This document shows, in pieces, positions 46,722 to 59,333 of a stretch of 64,000 bases of DNA (position 1 is the first letter of the stretch; each line of letters starts with the position of its first letter). Position numbers and translations under genes: made by a program. Under the pieces are notes generated by a model that was not told the DNA's origin, did no database searches, and saw nothing but the letters and a program-made list of their open reading frames with translations. Source of the stretch: Mycoplasmoides pirum ATCC 25960 (GTDB lineage: Bacteria > Bacillota_I > Bacilli_A > Mycoplasmatales > Mycoplasmoidaceae); NCBI RefSeq assembly GCF_000685905.1, contig NZ_JMKZ01000002.1, positions 155,281 through 219,280 of the forward strand, given 5' to 3'.

Positions 46722-49301
46722 TTATATCAATCTTTGCATAGCTAAATCTTTTGATAATTTTGATTCGTTATCTAAAAAAATTAATGCAAATTTTTGTTTA
46801 TTTTGCTGCTTCAACAATAATCCTTTTATTGTATTATATTCATGTAAATTGTTTGTTGTTATATTTGAAATAATAACTAAATTAGGATCATACAAAAACT
46901 CTTTAATCAAGTATAATTTGAAAAAATCTAAATTGTCTATTTTTTTGTAATCTCCGTAAGTAATTAAAAATTTCATTTCAAAAGATTTAAGCATTGAATT
47001 TAATTGCTTTGTAGCATAATATTTATATAAAATTTTTTTTGCTTGATAATTAGTGCACAAAATTTTTTGATATTTTAATGAATTAATTAAACGATAACAC
47101 ATATTTAATATGTGAAGATTTGAAATTATTAATTTATAAATGCTATTAGAATCTAAATAATCATTGTTTTTTAATTTTTGTTTTTTAGCTGCAAAATTTA
47201 CTATATTAATTTTTTTAATTAAATTTTTACCTACTTTTTCAAATTGATTTAACAATTTTCTACCATTATTTATTGTTATTAATTGTTCAACATATTTAGC
47301 TCTTCAATTGTATTTATAATTATGTTTATAAATGTTAATATTTTTGTTAATTCTTCTTTTACTAGATTTTAATAAATTTAATTTTTTATTTAATTCTTCT
47401 TTATTTAAATTTTTAAAATTTTCATTTCAAGCATATTTTTCATATGTATTTGTAGAAATTTCAAAATGTTTTTTTAATAATTGACAAAAATTATGTAATT
47501 CTGAATCTAATTTATTTTGCAATAACCATCTATTCAATTTGATTAAATAATCTTTTTCATATAGTGCAAAATCAACTAACTGTTCTTTTTCATTTTGAAA
47601 AAAATCAAAAATTCTATTTTTGTAATGGTTAAAATATTTAACAATTAATAAATTTAATGATAAAGCTCATGAATATAAGCTGTTTTTTCATTCAGAATTA
47701 TGTAAAAAATTACCTAAATCTCTAAAATCTTTTAATAAATTACTAAAACCAAAAATTTGAGCTTTAACAAAAAAGAAATTATTTCTTGATTTTGTTTTTC
47801 CTTGTATAAAAGAATATTGATGAATGAAATGTTTTAACAAATTTACATATTCTTTATATATTAAAGATAATCCTTGTTTAAAAAAAATACTATTTTCAAA
47901 TCTAACAAATTCAAAATTTTTATTGTTAAATATTTTACAATGTTTTAAATAGCTTTTATTTTTTTGAACTTGATAATCTAAATATGCTTGATTTTGGATC
48001 ATCATGGCATGTTTTTTAGAATTTTGTAAATACAAATTTAATATTAATGAATGAATATTTATTGATTGATAAAAAACATGTTTTTTATTTTTAATTCAAA
48101 GTTTTGAATAAATATTATGTGAATATGGATCTTTATTAGATAGTTCATCCATTTTTAAATCATTACTAATTCGATCATAATAATTTGAAATTAATTTCTT
48201 AATTTCTGAAATTGCATTACTTGTTTCTTCACAATTTAGATATATTAATTTTTGTAATCTTTTTGAAAAAGCTAATAAATCAATTGTTTTATATTTATTT
48301 AATTTATAAAAAGCATTTATAGATTTATTTTTTAATGTAAAAAAACATTTAAAATATAAATAAATTAAATCAATTAATAACCCTTTTCTTCAATTTCTAA
48401 TTATTTTTTTTGATAAATTGATTTTTTTAAAATTGTTTTTTTTATTTTCAATTTTAATTTTTAAAATTTTTTTTAAAAAATTATATAAATGAAAATTTTT
48501 GTAACCGTTTTTTATATCATATTTAGTTGCAGTTATATTAGATTTAACAAAATTTAATTCATCCATTAGAAAATATTCATTAGTTTTAATGGGAGATTGA
48601 AATTTACTTTCAATAACCTTAGAAATATTAATTCAAAATTTTGATAAATTATCATTTGATACTAAAGGAGAATTTTGAAAATCATTAATTTCATTAAATA
48701 AAGAATTTAAATATTTTTCATTGACTTCTTTATTATTAAAAATCTTTGAATTCAAAGATTTAAACTCTTTTAAAAAAAGTTTAATTCATTTATTTGAATA
48801 ATTAGATACTTCATTTACAAGAGAATTGATAATATTTATTTTTTGAAAAAAAGTGGGACGAGAAATTTTACTTATAAATTCACTTTGATGTTTTTTAACA
48901 TATTTAAGTGAAGAATTATTTAAATCTTTTAAAATTAAGTGGTTATCTCGATTTTTAAATTTTAAAAAATATGTATCATCTATAACACGGATATAATTAA
49001 AAAATTTTTTATTATGATTTGTAATCTTATTACTATAAATCCAAAAATTATTAAAATTTATAGCTCCATAAAACCGTTCTGATTTTTCTCATAAATTTTT
49101 TGATATATATGTTCAAGTAATTTTGGACGTAGGGTTATCAATATATTTTCTTGAATAACTACTAAATTTTAGATACAAGGTGCTATTCACCAATGATTCA
49201 TCATAATTTTTTGCTATTTTTCATATAGCAAAAGATAAATGATGTAATTCACAAATTGTGTTTTCTTTAGGTAATAAAAAAATATTTTCAAAATTTAACA
49301 T
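46722..49301 (-). CDS. Unknown 859-residue protein, degenerate ABC-like ends
   Basis: Not recognised. Very Lys/Asn/Phe-rich, soluble, without signal or TM. The C-terminal 65 residues (DPNLVIISNITTNNLHEYNT, then KQKFALIFLDNESKLSKDLA) follow the Walker B, D-loop and H-loop order of ABC ATPases (LVIADEPT...ALD...ILFITHD), but the catalytic Asp-Glu is replaced by Ser-Asn and no Walker A is present. The N-terminus (NFENIFLLPKENTICELHHL) could match an ABC N-terminal strand. Start ATG 49301 is 8 nt after the ftsK-like stop; the stop is 15 nt before uvrA. Confidence 0.5.
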
Positions 49302-49309
49302 TATTCAAA

Positions 49310-51318
49310 CTAAATAGGTTGACTATTATTCCTCTTAAGACTATCTAATATTTTGGATAATTCTGTAGAATTTATGTAACAAGTTAAACCTCTATTTATT
49401 ATAGAATGTGGTGGATTGTTATCAAACATTACAAAATCTCCATTTCCATACATTTTAGATAAGTAATTTTTGTATAGTGGAATATTTTTTTCTGAATCTG
49501 ATAATAATTTAAAACCAAATCCTAAACTAAATTTTATATTTAGAATATCTTCATTAATATCATCTGAAGCTATAATCAAATAACAATTTAAAGTTTTTGC
49601 ATGATTGTTTAAAGTATTAATAAATTTAAATAAATATTCTTTGTTTTCATTAGCAAGATCTTGAATATCATTTAATACAATGACTAAAGGTTTAATCAAT
49701 TTATTAGATGTATTCAATTCATTGTATTCACTAATACTCTCAACATTATTATCTTTAATTAACTTAATTCGATATTTTAATTCATATAAAATTTTATCAA
49801 ATAATATAAAAGCATCATTTACATTATTAGGAATAGAAGACATTAAATGCGGTTCATTTTCAAATTTTGATAAATGACTTGATTTTGTATCTATTATTGA
49901 TAGCATCAAATCTGTTGTAGAATAATTTGTAATCAAAGAAAGCACTAAATTTGATAATAGCATTCCTTTGCCCGAACCAACAGAACCTAAAATTAAAATA
50001 GTGTGATACTTATATAAACTAATTAATAAATTTTTATTTGATTCATCAACTCCAATAGCACACTCTAATTTTTTATCATAAGTGTCAATATCTTTGCAAA
50101 CATCCACAAAATGAATTTTATTTACGAACGGTGTTGGAAATTGAAAATCTAACTCGTTTTCATTTTTTAAATAAACATCTAATTTATTAACATTTATTGA
50201 TTTTTGAATTGTAATTTTGTGTTTAGCTAAAGTATTAATATCATCTTGGTTTTCTAATTGTCATTCTAAAACAATAAAACTTGGTTTTACATGATATTTT
50301 ATTGGTTTTGCAGGTATTGATAATTTCAAAAATAAATCTGCTAAATTAAGCATAGCTGTTTTTGCAAATTCATAATTTTTTTCAAAATTATTTTCAGATT
50401 TTCCAAGAATTTCATCGTAAAAACTAAAAGATTTTTTAGATAATAATTTAACACTAAAAGGTTGTGTACTAGAAACTGTATTATATGACATAGTGTTATC
50501 TATTGGACCAGAAATCTTATTAGGAATAATTATTTCATTTTTATAAAATTTTTTAAACGTTAAATTGTAATCATCTGATTTAATATTAGTTTCTGTTAAA
50601 TTTTTATTTGGCTGAATATCTGTTTTTGAGAAATCATCTAATTTGTTTTTATTGTAAAAGCCACCTAGTCAAATGATACATTTCTTACGAAGATTTTCAA
50701 TTTTTTTAACCTTTAATTTAACGCATATAATTAAAATTAAAAAAATGATCAATATTGCCAAAATTACAAATAATATTAAAGAAGGTATTGCTGAATTTAG
50801 TGAAAAAAATATTGTTCATCACAAACCACCATTTATAAAAATGGGCGTTTCTCAAAATCAGTTTCCTTTAATTCAAACATTAGCAATTCATTTATCAAAA
50901 TATAAATTAAAAAACTGATCAATAGTCATTGATGAATTTCATGTTTGAAAAAAATTAACAATTCCAAATACTAAAGAAAAAATTGACATTAATAAGAAAA
51001 AGAAAAGAATAAATCTTTTGTTTGCAAACAAACGTCAAAATTTTTTTTTATAAATTAATAAAAAAATTCCTATTGATATTAATAAAACATATGCAAAGTA
51101 TTTAGCTGTTCCAAACAAAAACAAATCAAATATAACACCATCAAGAAATTCCCCAAAATATGGAATTCTTAGAAAAGACAAAATTGAAACAATAATAATT
51201 AAAATACCAATAATTAAACGACAAACTAAATTTTTAATATTTTTATTTGTTTCTAAAGTTGTTAATCATTCAATATTTAATTTATTTTTTAAGCTTTGAT
51301 TATTATTTTCAACTTGCA
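49310..51318 (-). CDS. ftsK: FtsK/SpoIIIE-like translocase, degenerate, 5' frameshift
   Basis: Membrane-anchored FtsK-like ATPase of about 669 residues. Four TM helices fill the first 190 residues; a linker follows; the motor domain starts near 390. Its Walker A reads GSVGSGKG (Gly in place of Ser/Thr) and its Walker B is VIVLNDIQDL (family: VVIDEFADL), so the Asp-Glu pair is Asn-Asp. The gamma DNA-orienting domain is absent. ATG 51318 has a good AAGGTG site but reaches a stop after nine codons; the long frame joins it only if one base were added near 51300, where an AAT run looks one A short. The alternative is a non-ATG start. Confidence 0.65.
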
Positions 51319-51351
51319 TTAGTTAACACCTTAATAAATATTTAACTAATA

Positions 51352-53136
51352 TTATAAATCAATAACTGTTGGCAATACAATTGGTCTTTTATCAAGATTT
51401 TTTTCAAAAATTTTTGTTACTGTTTTTTTCAAAATTAATTTAAAATCCCGCATTTCGCTAACTGAAATATTTTTTTCTTTTTGATTTGTTTTAACATCTT
51501 GTAAATTTTTAAATAAATTATTTACTTGTTCATCAATTTTAGTTTTAATAACATTCAATTTATCTTCTTCATCTGAAATTCCATAAAGTTCACATTTTAT
51601 TGTAGGTTTAAACTTATGATTTTTTTGATCATAAAAAACCAAAACAATAGCTACACCATTTTCGGCCATTTGTTCGCGTTCAAATAATATGCTTGCATCA
51701 ATATCTTGAATTCCAGAAGAATCAACATAACGAGATTCTAAGGATATTTCAGAAATATCTTTTTGAAGTGTACCATCAACAAATTTTAGTACTTCACCAT
51801 TATATAAAATTTTGATTTGTTCACTTGTAAAACCAACATGTTTAGCAATTGTTGCATAATTAACAAAATCTTTATACAAACCACTTATGGGCATAACATA
51901 TTTTGGTTTTAATAAATTCAATAAATATTTATGATCTTCATTTGAAGCTTGCATTGGTAAAACATCATTTGTTAATTTTATGTAATCAACATCATTTCTT
52001 GCAATATCATCTAAAATTTTAGCTTCAACACCTTCATAACCAGCTACTCTTGGGGTTATCAATACAAAAGTATCTTTGTCATTAAAATGAATTTTTTCAT
52101 CTTCACCGTTTGCTATTTTACTTAATCTTGAATATAAACGATGGGGATTAGAGGCAATGCAAATAAGCGCATTATTTGTTTTATCAATTTCAGATATTGG
52201 CAAAGTAACTAAATTACGATTGTTAAATATCTTGTTTCTAACAATTGTTGAAAAAATATTAATAAAAGTATGAGAATAAATAATTAATGGTCTAGATTTT
52301 TGTTTAGCCAATTGGGCAACAGTTAAAATAGTATAAGCATTTGAATCATAACAAGAAACAAAAATTCTACCATCGGGATTTGCATTATTAATAATTTGGT
52401 CTAAAATTTCTTTTGACTTATGCTTTGGTGATGTAAAACCTGAATTCTTATTTACATAACCTATACCCACAGCTAAAGCTAATACATTATTACCAACAAT
52501 AGATGAAATATCATTTAAATTTCCTTCAAAAGCCAAATTTTTATCACTTGATAAAACAAAATCATCAATGTATAAAACATAACCATTGGGAGTATGAAAA
52601 GCAAAACCAAGTGAAGAAGGCATTGAACTTGAAACACGAAAAGGAATAACTTTTTGTCCAGAAATATTAATTGGTTTTAGATTGTCCAAAACTATAATTT
52701 TTAGAGATTTTATTGAAATGTTTTGAATTTTTTTCTCTGCTATAGTTTCAATTAATGATTTCCCAATAACACTAGTATAAATAGGAATAGGTCCTATATC
52801 TTTTAGCAAGTATTCTAAAGAACCTAAATTATCTTGTGTAGGATATCCTATAAACAAACCTTTAATACGATTTTTGTTTTTAATTAATCAACTAAAATCT
52901 GGAATTAATTGTTTTACACCCAATAAAGATGTTGTTGGAATTAAAGCACCAAAATTAATAATAAATATATTATCGTTAATTTCTAATACATAACAATTTT
53001 TACCACGTTCATCTTGACCGCCTAAAGCAAAAAAATTAATTCTTGATTTTCCATTATTATTAAAATGTTGTGAATTATGATTTTTATTATGAAAACGATG
53101 ATTAGGGCGACGGTGATTATTAGTGTTATTATTCAC
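51352..53136 (-). CDS. RNase J paralogue lacking catalytic metal ligands
   Basis: 594-residue RNase J-type metallo-beta-lactamase/beta-CASP protein, but probably not a nuclease. The family's metal motif HGHEDH is replaced by YPTQDN (IGYPTQDNLGSLEYLL near residue 95), THSIPDS by SSSMPSS, TGDFK by IDDFV, and the C-terminal VHGEYR by ISGLYK, so all metal-binding His are lost. It may act as a structural partner of an active RNase J, like the poorly active J2 subunits. The N-terminal 30 residues are Asn/His-rich. Start ATG 53136. Confidence 0.8.
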
Positions 53137-53213
53137 TTTTTTATTACCTCTAAAAGCACAACTTTAAATAAACAAGTTGTACATTTAACTTTGTATATAT
53201 CAAAATATGAAAA

Positions 53214-53483
53214 CTAATGTCTTAAATCTAACTTTTTAATTAGATTACGATAAGCATCTAAATCACGACGTTGCAAATAAGATAACAATCTTTTTCTTTT
53301 TGAAACTTTTCGGTATAAGCCACGCTTTGAAATAAAATCTTTTTTGTTATTCAACAAATGATCAGTTAGTAGTTTTATTTCTTCTGTTAATACAGCAATT
53401 TGAACAAAAACACTACCAACATCATTGTCATTAGTTTTATAACTATTAATAATTTCGGCTTTTTTATTTTTTTCTAAAGCCAT
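53214..53483 (-). CDS. rpsO: 30S ribosomal protein S15
   Basis: 89-residue S15, central-domain 16S rRNA binder. Signature: DNDVGSVFVQIAVLTEEIKLLTDHL and RGLYRKVSKRKRLLSYLQRRD. A near-perfect AGGAGGAG site precedes ATG 53483, and a TATAAT lies 68 nt upstream. Confidence 0.97.
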   Translation of the reverse strand: MALEKNKKAEIINSYKTNDNDVGSVFVQIAVLTEEIKLLTDHLLNNKKDFISKRGLYRKVSKRKRLLSYLQRRDLDAYRNLIKKLDLRH

Positions 53484-53550
53484 GACTCCTCCTATCGAAA
53501 TCTTTGGATATAAATCATTAGATAATTAATATGTTTGAATACATATTACT

Positions 53551-53556
53551 ATTATA
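53551..53556 (-). promoter_or_regulatory. Candidate -10 box of rpsO
   Basis: TATAAT on the minus strand, 68-73 nt upstream of the rpsO ATG, just after the terminator of the upstream surface-protein gene. Confidence 0.5.
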
Positions 53557-53586
53557 ATAAATAATTTTCAAAAATTAACAACAAAA

Positions 53587-53617
53587 AAAAGCAAAACTTT
53601 GTGCAAGTTTTGCTTTT
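53587..53617. terminator. Intrinsic terminator after the surface-protein gene
   Basis: Perfect 13-bp stem (53587-53599 and 53605-53617; core GCAAAACTT) with 5-nt loop and A/T runs. It lies downstream of the stop at 53659 and upstream of the rpsO promoter. Confidence 0.9.
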
Positions 53618-53658
53618 AAAAAAAATTAATGTATTTTTAAATTTAATTGTTTTAAAAA

Positions 53659-55242
53659 TTAATTAATTGGGTGTACAGCCAAATGAGTTATGAAACCAAT
53701 TTCTTTAGTTTCACCAAAAGGATTAGTTAATTTATTTTTAACTGCAGTAGCTACATCATCTAAAGATTTAGTAGTATCACTTAATTGAATAGAACTAATA
53801 TCAAAAATTTCTACATTAGGATATTTTCTAGTGAAACCTAAAATTTCATTTACTAGAGTATCAAAATCCAATTTTGCTCCAGATATTGAACTAACAATAA
53901 CTGTTTTAACACCCATTAAACCTTCTTGGTTTCAATCATATCATTCAGTAACTTGAGAGTCATTTGAAGGTTTATTTCCATCTGGAACAACCACATTGAT
54001 TTCACCATTTGGACCTATCATACCAGCATCTGTTTCAATTTCTACACGAGCAATATAAAACCTACCAGTTCCATCATCAAGTTTTGGAACAGTTACATTG
54101 TTTAATGTGGTAATTCCTGTGCCACGTAAATTTCAACTAAAGATATATCCACCAGAGAAATTACCTTGGAAAGCACGTTCTCTAATTCTTTGAATATAAA
54201 CTATATCAATGGCTTTTTGGAAATCTTCAGTTGATAAATTTTTGTGTTTAGATAAATTAATATTTGTAAATGTAACACCAAAACCTTGTTCATGAATCAT
54301 TGCAGCATTCATTGGAATTTGTAACGGATCCACAGAAATAATTTCAGATTCACTTGAAATACTTAATTCTAATAAGTTAGTTGGGAATTTAATTTCATCA
54401 ATTGAAGTAAATCTGCCACTAATATCTAATTTCTTAATTTGATCATATTTTGACAAATCGAAAAAATTGTTTTTAATATTATCATCAAATACATCAGTAA
54501 TAATTAAATAAGAGATATTATTTTCTTTAATTATTCTTTCAAATAATGATTGAGCATTATCTCCATATTTTTTAACAAAGCTATTAAAACTTATATTTAA
54601 AGCATTAATAGAAGTATCAACTAAATTATTATCTTTAGATAATGAATTTTTTAATACTTCAGAAGCTTGAAATTTAATCATGTAGACATTTGAAATTGCT
54701 TGAGCATATGAACTGTTATCATATAATTTAGCACTCAAATTTACATTAGTCTTTTGTCAACCTGGAAAATTTCTAGATCTTACATCATTAGCTGAACGAG
54801 ATTGAGTAAAACCATAATAATTACGTTCACCCTCATCATTGTAAGCTAAAATTGGCATATATTTACGATTGTTGTTATAAGATTTACTTACTTTTACATC
54901 AACTTCTCGACCATCAACAGTTTTTTGCTTAACAATTTCATTGTATCTATTATCTTCATTTACAACATTTGTTGTTTTTGATTTACCAATTAAAATTGAA
55001 TCTGTACTTTTAACTGCACTAAACTTTAAATTGTTAGTTCTACCTAACAAAGTAGTTTGTTGACCATTATTTGCAATTCCACCATTAACAAAAGAGCCAC
55101 CAGATTCACCTATAGATAACGATTTGTTATTAGATGTTGTAATTAATGGAACTGCAATTGCTATAGCAGCTGTTGCAGATAATACTAATCCACCCAATAA
55201 CAAAGAAAGAAATTTTTTAGAGACTTTTTTATTTTTAGTCAT
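53659..55242 (-). CDS. Signal-anchored surface protein, unknown
   Basis: 527 residues. The N-terminal basic region and hydrophobic helix (FLSLLLGGLVLSATAAIAIA) make a signal/anchor; no Cys follows, so it is not a lipoprotein. The mature part is Asn/Ser-rich; near residue 250-290 it has LRR-like spacing (IKKLDISGRFTSIDEIKFPT). There is no C-terminal TM. The gene has the best expression signals in this part of the window: an exact AGGAGG six to seven nt before ATG, TATAAT about 40 nt upstream, and its own strong terminator. An abundant surface protein is likely (inference). Confidence 0.7.
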
Positions 55243-55277
55243 AATATCCTCCTAAATCAATTTCTTTATTTCTAAAC

Positions 55278-55283
55278 ATTATA
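55278..55283 (-). promoter_or_regulatory. -10 box of the 527-residue surface protein
   Basis: TATAAT on the minus strand about 36 nt upstream of the ATG, followed by the strong AGGAGG site at about 55247-55252. No clear -35. Confidence 0.5.
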
Positions 55284-55329
55284 AACTTTTAATTCCTAGT
55301 ACTTATCTATTTTGCTTAAAAAATTTTAT

Positions 55330-55353
55330 CCATATATATATAAATATATATGG
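55330..55353. repeat. 24-bp AT palindrome flanked by CC/GG
   Basis: Arms CCATATATAT and ATATATATGG around ATAA. On the minus strand it follows the membrane-protein stop at 55405 and is followed by a T-rich stretch, so it may be a weak terminator or an operator for the 527-residue protein gene. Confidence 0.5.
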
Positions 55354-55404
55354 AATTTAAAACAAAAAAATATTAAAAATCTACATTAATTTAAAATATA
55401 AATA

Positions 55405-56247
55405 TTAACTGTTAGAAATGTTTTTTATTTTAAATTTGGATAAAAATTTATTTTTAATTACAACAAAATCATATTTTTTATTTAATTTAATAAAAACTTT
55501 TTCAATTAAGAATCTAATAAAATATATTAAAACAATAGATATATATGACAACAAATATCCTACAAACATGACTAAGGGATATGTAGAAATGCCTAAAAAA
55601 ATTCCTACACCAACATATTCGCCGCCATTAATTCAATCATTTTCTAAAATTCCTGTTGTATTAGATGTAATTTGTGGACATACACTAACTATTATCAAAA
55701 CATATCCAAAATAAGCAAGAGCAAAAATATGCATATATCCTAAGATTTTTATATTTCAATTTCGCATTCAACAAATAATCATTAAACTTAAAGCAAAAGA
55801 TAAATAATGCATCATGAAATATAGTTGATTTGGATTAATGCCAACAAAAATATAATTTCAATAATTATTAATTAAAACATCATTAGCTTCATGGATAATT
55901 TGGCCAAAAATAGTAACCATTGCTCCAAATAAACCAAAAGGTGCCATAATTTTTGCAGTTGTTTTATTTTTAAGCAATAAACTTAGAGAACCAAAAATAG
56001 CATAAAATGGACATAAATCTAATAAAAGCAATCTACTTAGCATTAAACTTTCACTACTAATTACATTTGTATAAGTAGGCATCAAATATTGTATTTGTCT
56101 TCCAAAAAAAACATATAAAAACACAAATAATCCTAAAAACAATCATAAATAATAATTTTTAGATATTTTTTTCATAAATGGACTAACTAAAATAATAACT
56201 AATCCTGTAATAATTGTTAATATTAATAAAATTGTTCCTAATTGCAT
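55405..56247 (-). CDS. Polytopic membrane protein, paralogue of 4304-5653
   Basis: 280 residues, seven or so TM helices (first: GTILLILTIITGLVIILVS). Conserved-looking loops include LCPFYAIFGSLSLL and GGEYVGVGIFLG. The topology and loop pattern match the C-terminal half of the protein at 4304-5653 and the YwaF/DUF5378 type (not certain). I start it at ATG 56247; the open frame extends upstream to a TTG at 56340, which would overlap the previous gene. No good Shine-Dalgarno. Confidence 0.55.
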
Positions 56248-56341
56248 GCTAATAATTTTGTTTATATATTTGTGATATACCAAGTGATAAAATTTAATAT
56301 TTCTTATATTAACAAATAAAACATTTTGATTTAAAAACAAT

Positions 56342-58090
56342 TTAATTTCATTTAAAAATATTTTGATTTACATTTAAAGAAAAGAAGTGAACAAGATCAT
56401 AGATATTAGAAATATTAAAATTAATATTATTTTGAATTCTTAAATACAAACATATTATTAAAATTGAAATATTTAACAATATCATTATAGAAATACTTAA
56501 TGATTTCAAATTTATTTTTCCTATTAATTTCAAATTAACATATTTAACTTTCAGTAAAATAAATAAAGTAATCATACTGAAATAAATATAAGGAATAAAT
56601 GTCATTCAAAAATTACCGCTCAAATATAAAAATCTTCAAATTGAAGGATTATTTATAAAAATAGAACTTAATTTAGCTATCAATTCTGAAATAAATCATA
56701 AAACATATATGAATAGTCCCATATTTATTCAATTATTGTTATCTTTAAATTTTTTATTACAAAAAAATAATCAGATTGTAGAAAGAATCAATAAAGCAAT
56801 TCTTAAAGATGACAAATTGTAATATTTACTATTATCTAATGCTATATATAAACCAAACAAAAGAAAAGAAATTAAAAATAGTGCTTTTATTATTAAAGTA
56901 AATCAGTAACTTTTTTTATTTAAAATAGAATTTTTTCTTTTTAAATTATAAAAATCGTACATTTTATATATTTTAAAAAAAGACAAAATATTAATTAAAA
57001 ATAATTCAATTTTATATCAATACTTAAATGATAAATAATAAAACAATAAAAATAGCAATATGCTCAAAATAAAACCTAATCATATAAATTTCAACATAGA
57101 AATGTATAAAAAAATTACAAAAAATAAAAATATTAAATTTTGAAAAAAGCATTTGATATCTAAACGATATAAAGAAATGAATAAAATTGCTAATCCTATA
57201 GGCAAATAAAATAAATAACCTGTGATAGAAAAAAATGATAGTGATATTAAAGGATAAAACAAATTAGAAATGTTTATTTTTTTCCTAAAAGAAACCAAAA
57301 TTTCATAAATTAAAAGAATTAGTAATATTTCAAAATGACTATTATTTGAGGCTGAAATTCAATAAAAATTAAATAATATTAAAAATAGCGAAAATATATA
57401 TGTAAATATTGATATTACAAAGTATCAACCTAATTGTTTTTTGAAAAAAAATAATATTGTTTCATTTAATGATCAAGAAAGTAATATTCAATATATCAAT
57501 GGTGATAAAAATGTGTAATAAGGGATAACATTGCCATAAATACTTCATGCTGAATATGCATAATAAACTCCTGAATATTGATATGGTCCAAAGACAGAAT
57601 TTCAACTAAAAATATTTCCTAATTTATCGTCATTTCTATCAAAAGAAAAAATACCATTTTTAAAATTATTGGATAAATTAATATATGCACCAGTGTCCCC
57701 AAATTTTTCTGAACTAAATAAAGTTATTAATATGAAAATTATTGTAAAAAATAATAAAGATGATATTTCCTTTATTGTTTGTTTTAAAGCGAAAAAAACA
57801 TTTATTTTTTTGTAAAAATCATTATATGTAATTTTTACATTTTTTCAAGATTTTCAAAATCTAAAAATATAAAAAATAAAAATAGATATTGTTATCCCGT
57901 AAATTCAAATTACAAAAAACATAAAAATTGCCAAATTTGCTGATACAAGAAAGGTTATAGCAAAATTTAAAATTATTAAAAAAACATATATTGGTTTTAA
58001 TGGTTTTGAAAACAATTTTCCACTAAAATTATCAAAAAATTTAACTAATATTGGTGTTATAAATAATGCGAAAGATAAAAATCAAACCAT
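56342..58090 (-). CDS. Large polytopic membrane protein of the glycan locus
   Basis: 582 residues with about 12 TM helices and 20 Trp from TGA. Not assigned to a family. An outer loop near residue 150-200 is rich in Tyr/Trp/Asn (NSVFGPYQYSGVYYAYS) as often seen in GT-C glycosyltransferases and Wzy-type polymerases. Start ATG 58090 has AAGG upstream. Position beside six glycosyltransferase genes suggests a role in moving or polymerising a surface glycan (inference). Confidence 0.5.
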
Positions 58091-58231
58091 ATTAGCCTTA
58101 TTGTTTTTTGCCTAAATGTTTAAAATTTAATTAATAGTAAAATTTCAAGTTATTTTTACATTTTATGAATATTAACATAATAAATAAGATTAATGAAATC
58201 AATTTGATTGTTATTTTAAATTTTTTGTAAA

Positions 58232-59332
58232 ATGAAAAAAAACATTTTAATACAAATGAAAACAATAACAATGGATTTAAAATTTTCTATAATAATTCCT
58301 TATTGCAACACAAACATAAATCAAACCAAATTTTGTTTAGAATCTTTAATATGTCAAGATCTAAATTTATTAAAAGAAATAATCGTTGTTAATGATGGAA
58401 GTGATTATGAACACGAAAAACAAATTAAACGTTTGGTTGAAGAATTAAATTCTATTATTCTAACAACACACAAATATGTAGAAAACACTCTTATAAAAAT
58501 AATTAATCAATCAAATAATTTTGGACCTGCCAATGCAAGAAAAATTGGTTACAATTCTTCAATTGGGGATGTAATTTTATTTGTAGATTCCGATGATTGA
58601 ATTTGCGATACAAAATGAATTTTTAAATTAAATAAATATTTTAAAGACAAAAGAAATATAGAAATTATTGCATTTGACTATATAGAAGTGAATAATACAC
58701 AATATATAAATATTAATAAAGTAAATAAACACTCAAACGAAACAATATTAACACCTGATTATTTATTAAAAAATCATACGTCTAAAATCATTTCAACATG
58801 AAGATATGCTTTTAGAAGGAACATCTTAAAATTTGAATTTATTTGATATAGTTTAAATTTGCCTCATGAAGATTTTTATTTCATGGGTTGTTTATCTACT
58901 ATGAACATACCAATATTAGAAACAAATGATGTTTTCTACTGTTATAGAGTAAATAACTTAGAATCTATAACTACTAATCTTAAAAAAAATAATTTAAGAC
59001 AAATTATAGAAATACTTTCAAAATGATATGTAACTAATCCAGAATTTAATATATACACTTCAAACAGTGCAAAATTATTTTGAGTTTATTTATATATAGA
59101 AAAAACAGTATGAAATTTTGGGTTTAGAAAAGTAATTAATTTTGCCAAAAAAAATAATTTAATTGTGCCAACATTTAAAGATATTAATTTATTTTATAAA
59201 CAATACAAAAATTGTTTAATTAAAAAAATATTTTGGAAAAAAATTTATTTAGGATTTTGCAAAAACATTTTAATTTTTGATTTTGTTTTACCTAAAATGT
59301 TAAACTTTTTTTTAAAAAAGAAATACAAATAA
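58232..59332 (+). CDS. Family 2 glycosyltransferase, copy 1
   Basis: GT-A sugar transferase; 366 residues from ATG 58232. FSIIIPYCNTNINQTKFCLESL and IIVVNDGSD near residue 50 are the nucleotide-binding part, with DVILFVDSDDW near 120 as the DxD region, then WRYAFRRNIL and LPHEDFYFMGCL. Paralogues at 60546 and 63944 begin directly before the equivalent of residue 15, so ATG 58271 may be the real start. No TM. Its stop is separated from the convergent family-4 gene by a single base. Confidence 0.88.
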
Positions 59333-59333
59333 A

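Noticed and set aside
55330..55353. AT palindrome as a definite operator
   Set aside because: AT-rich alternation gives palindromes by chance in such a genome; listed only as a repeat.
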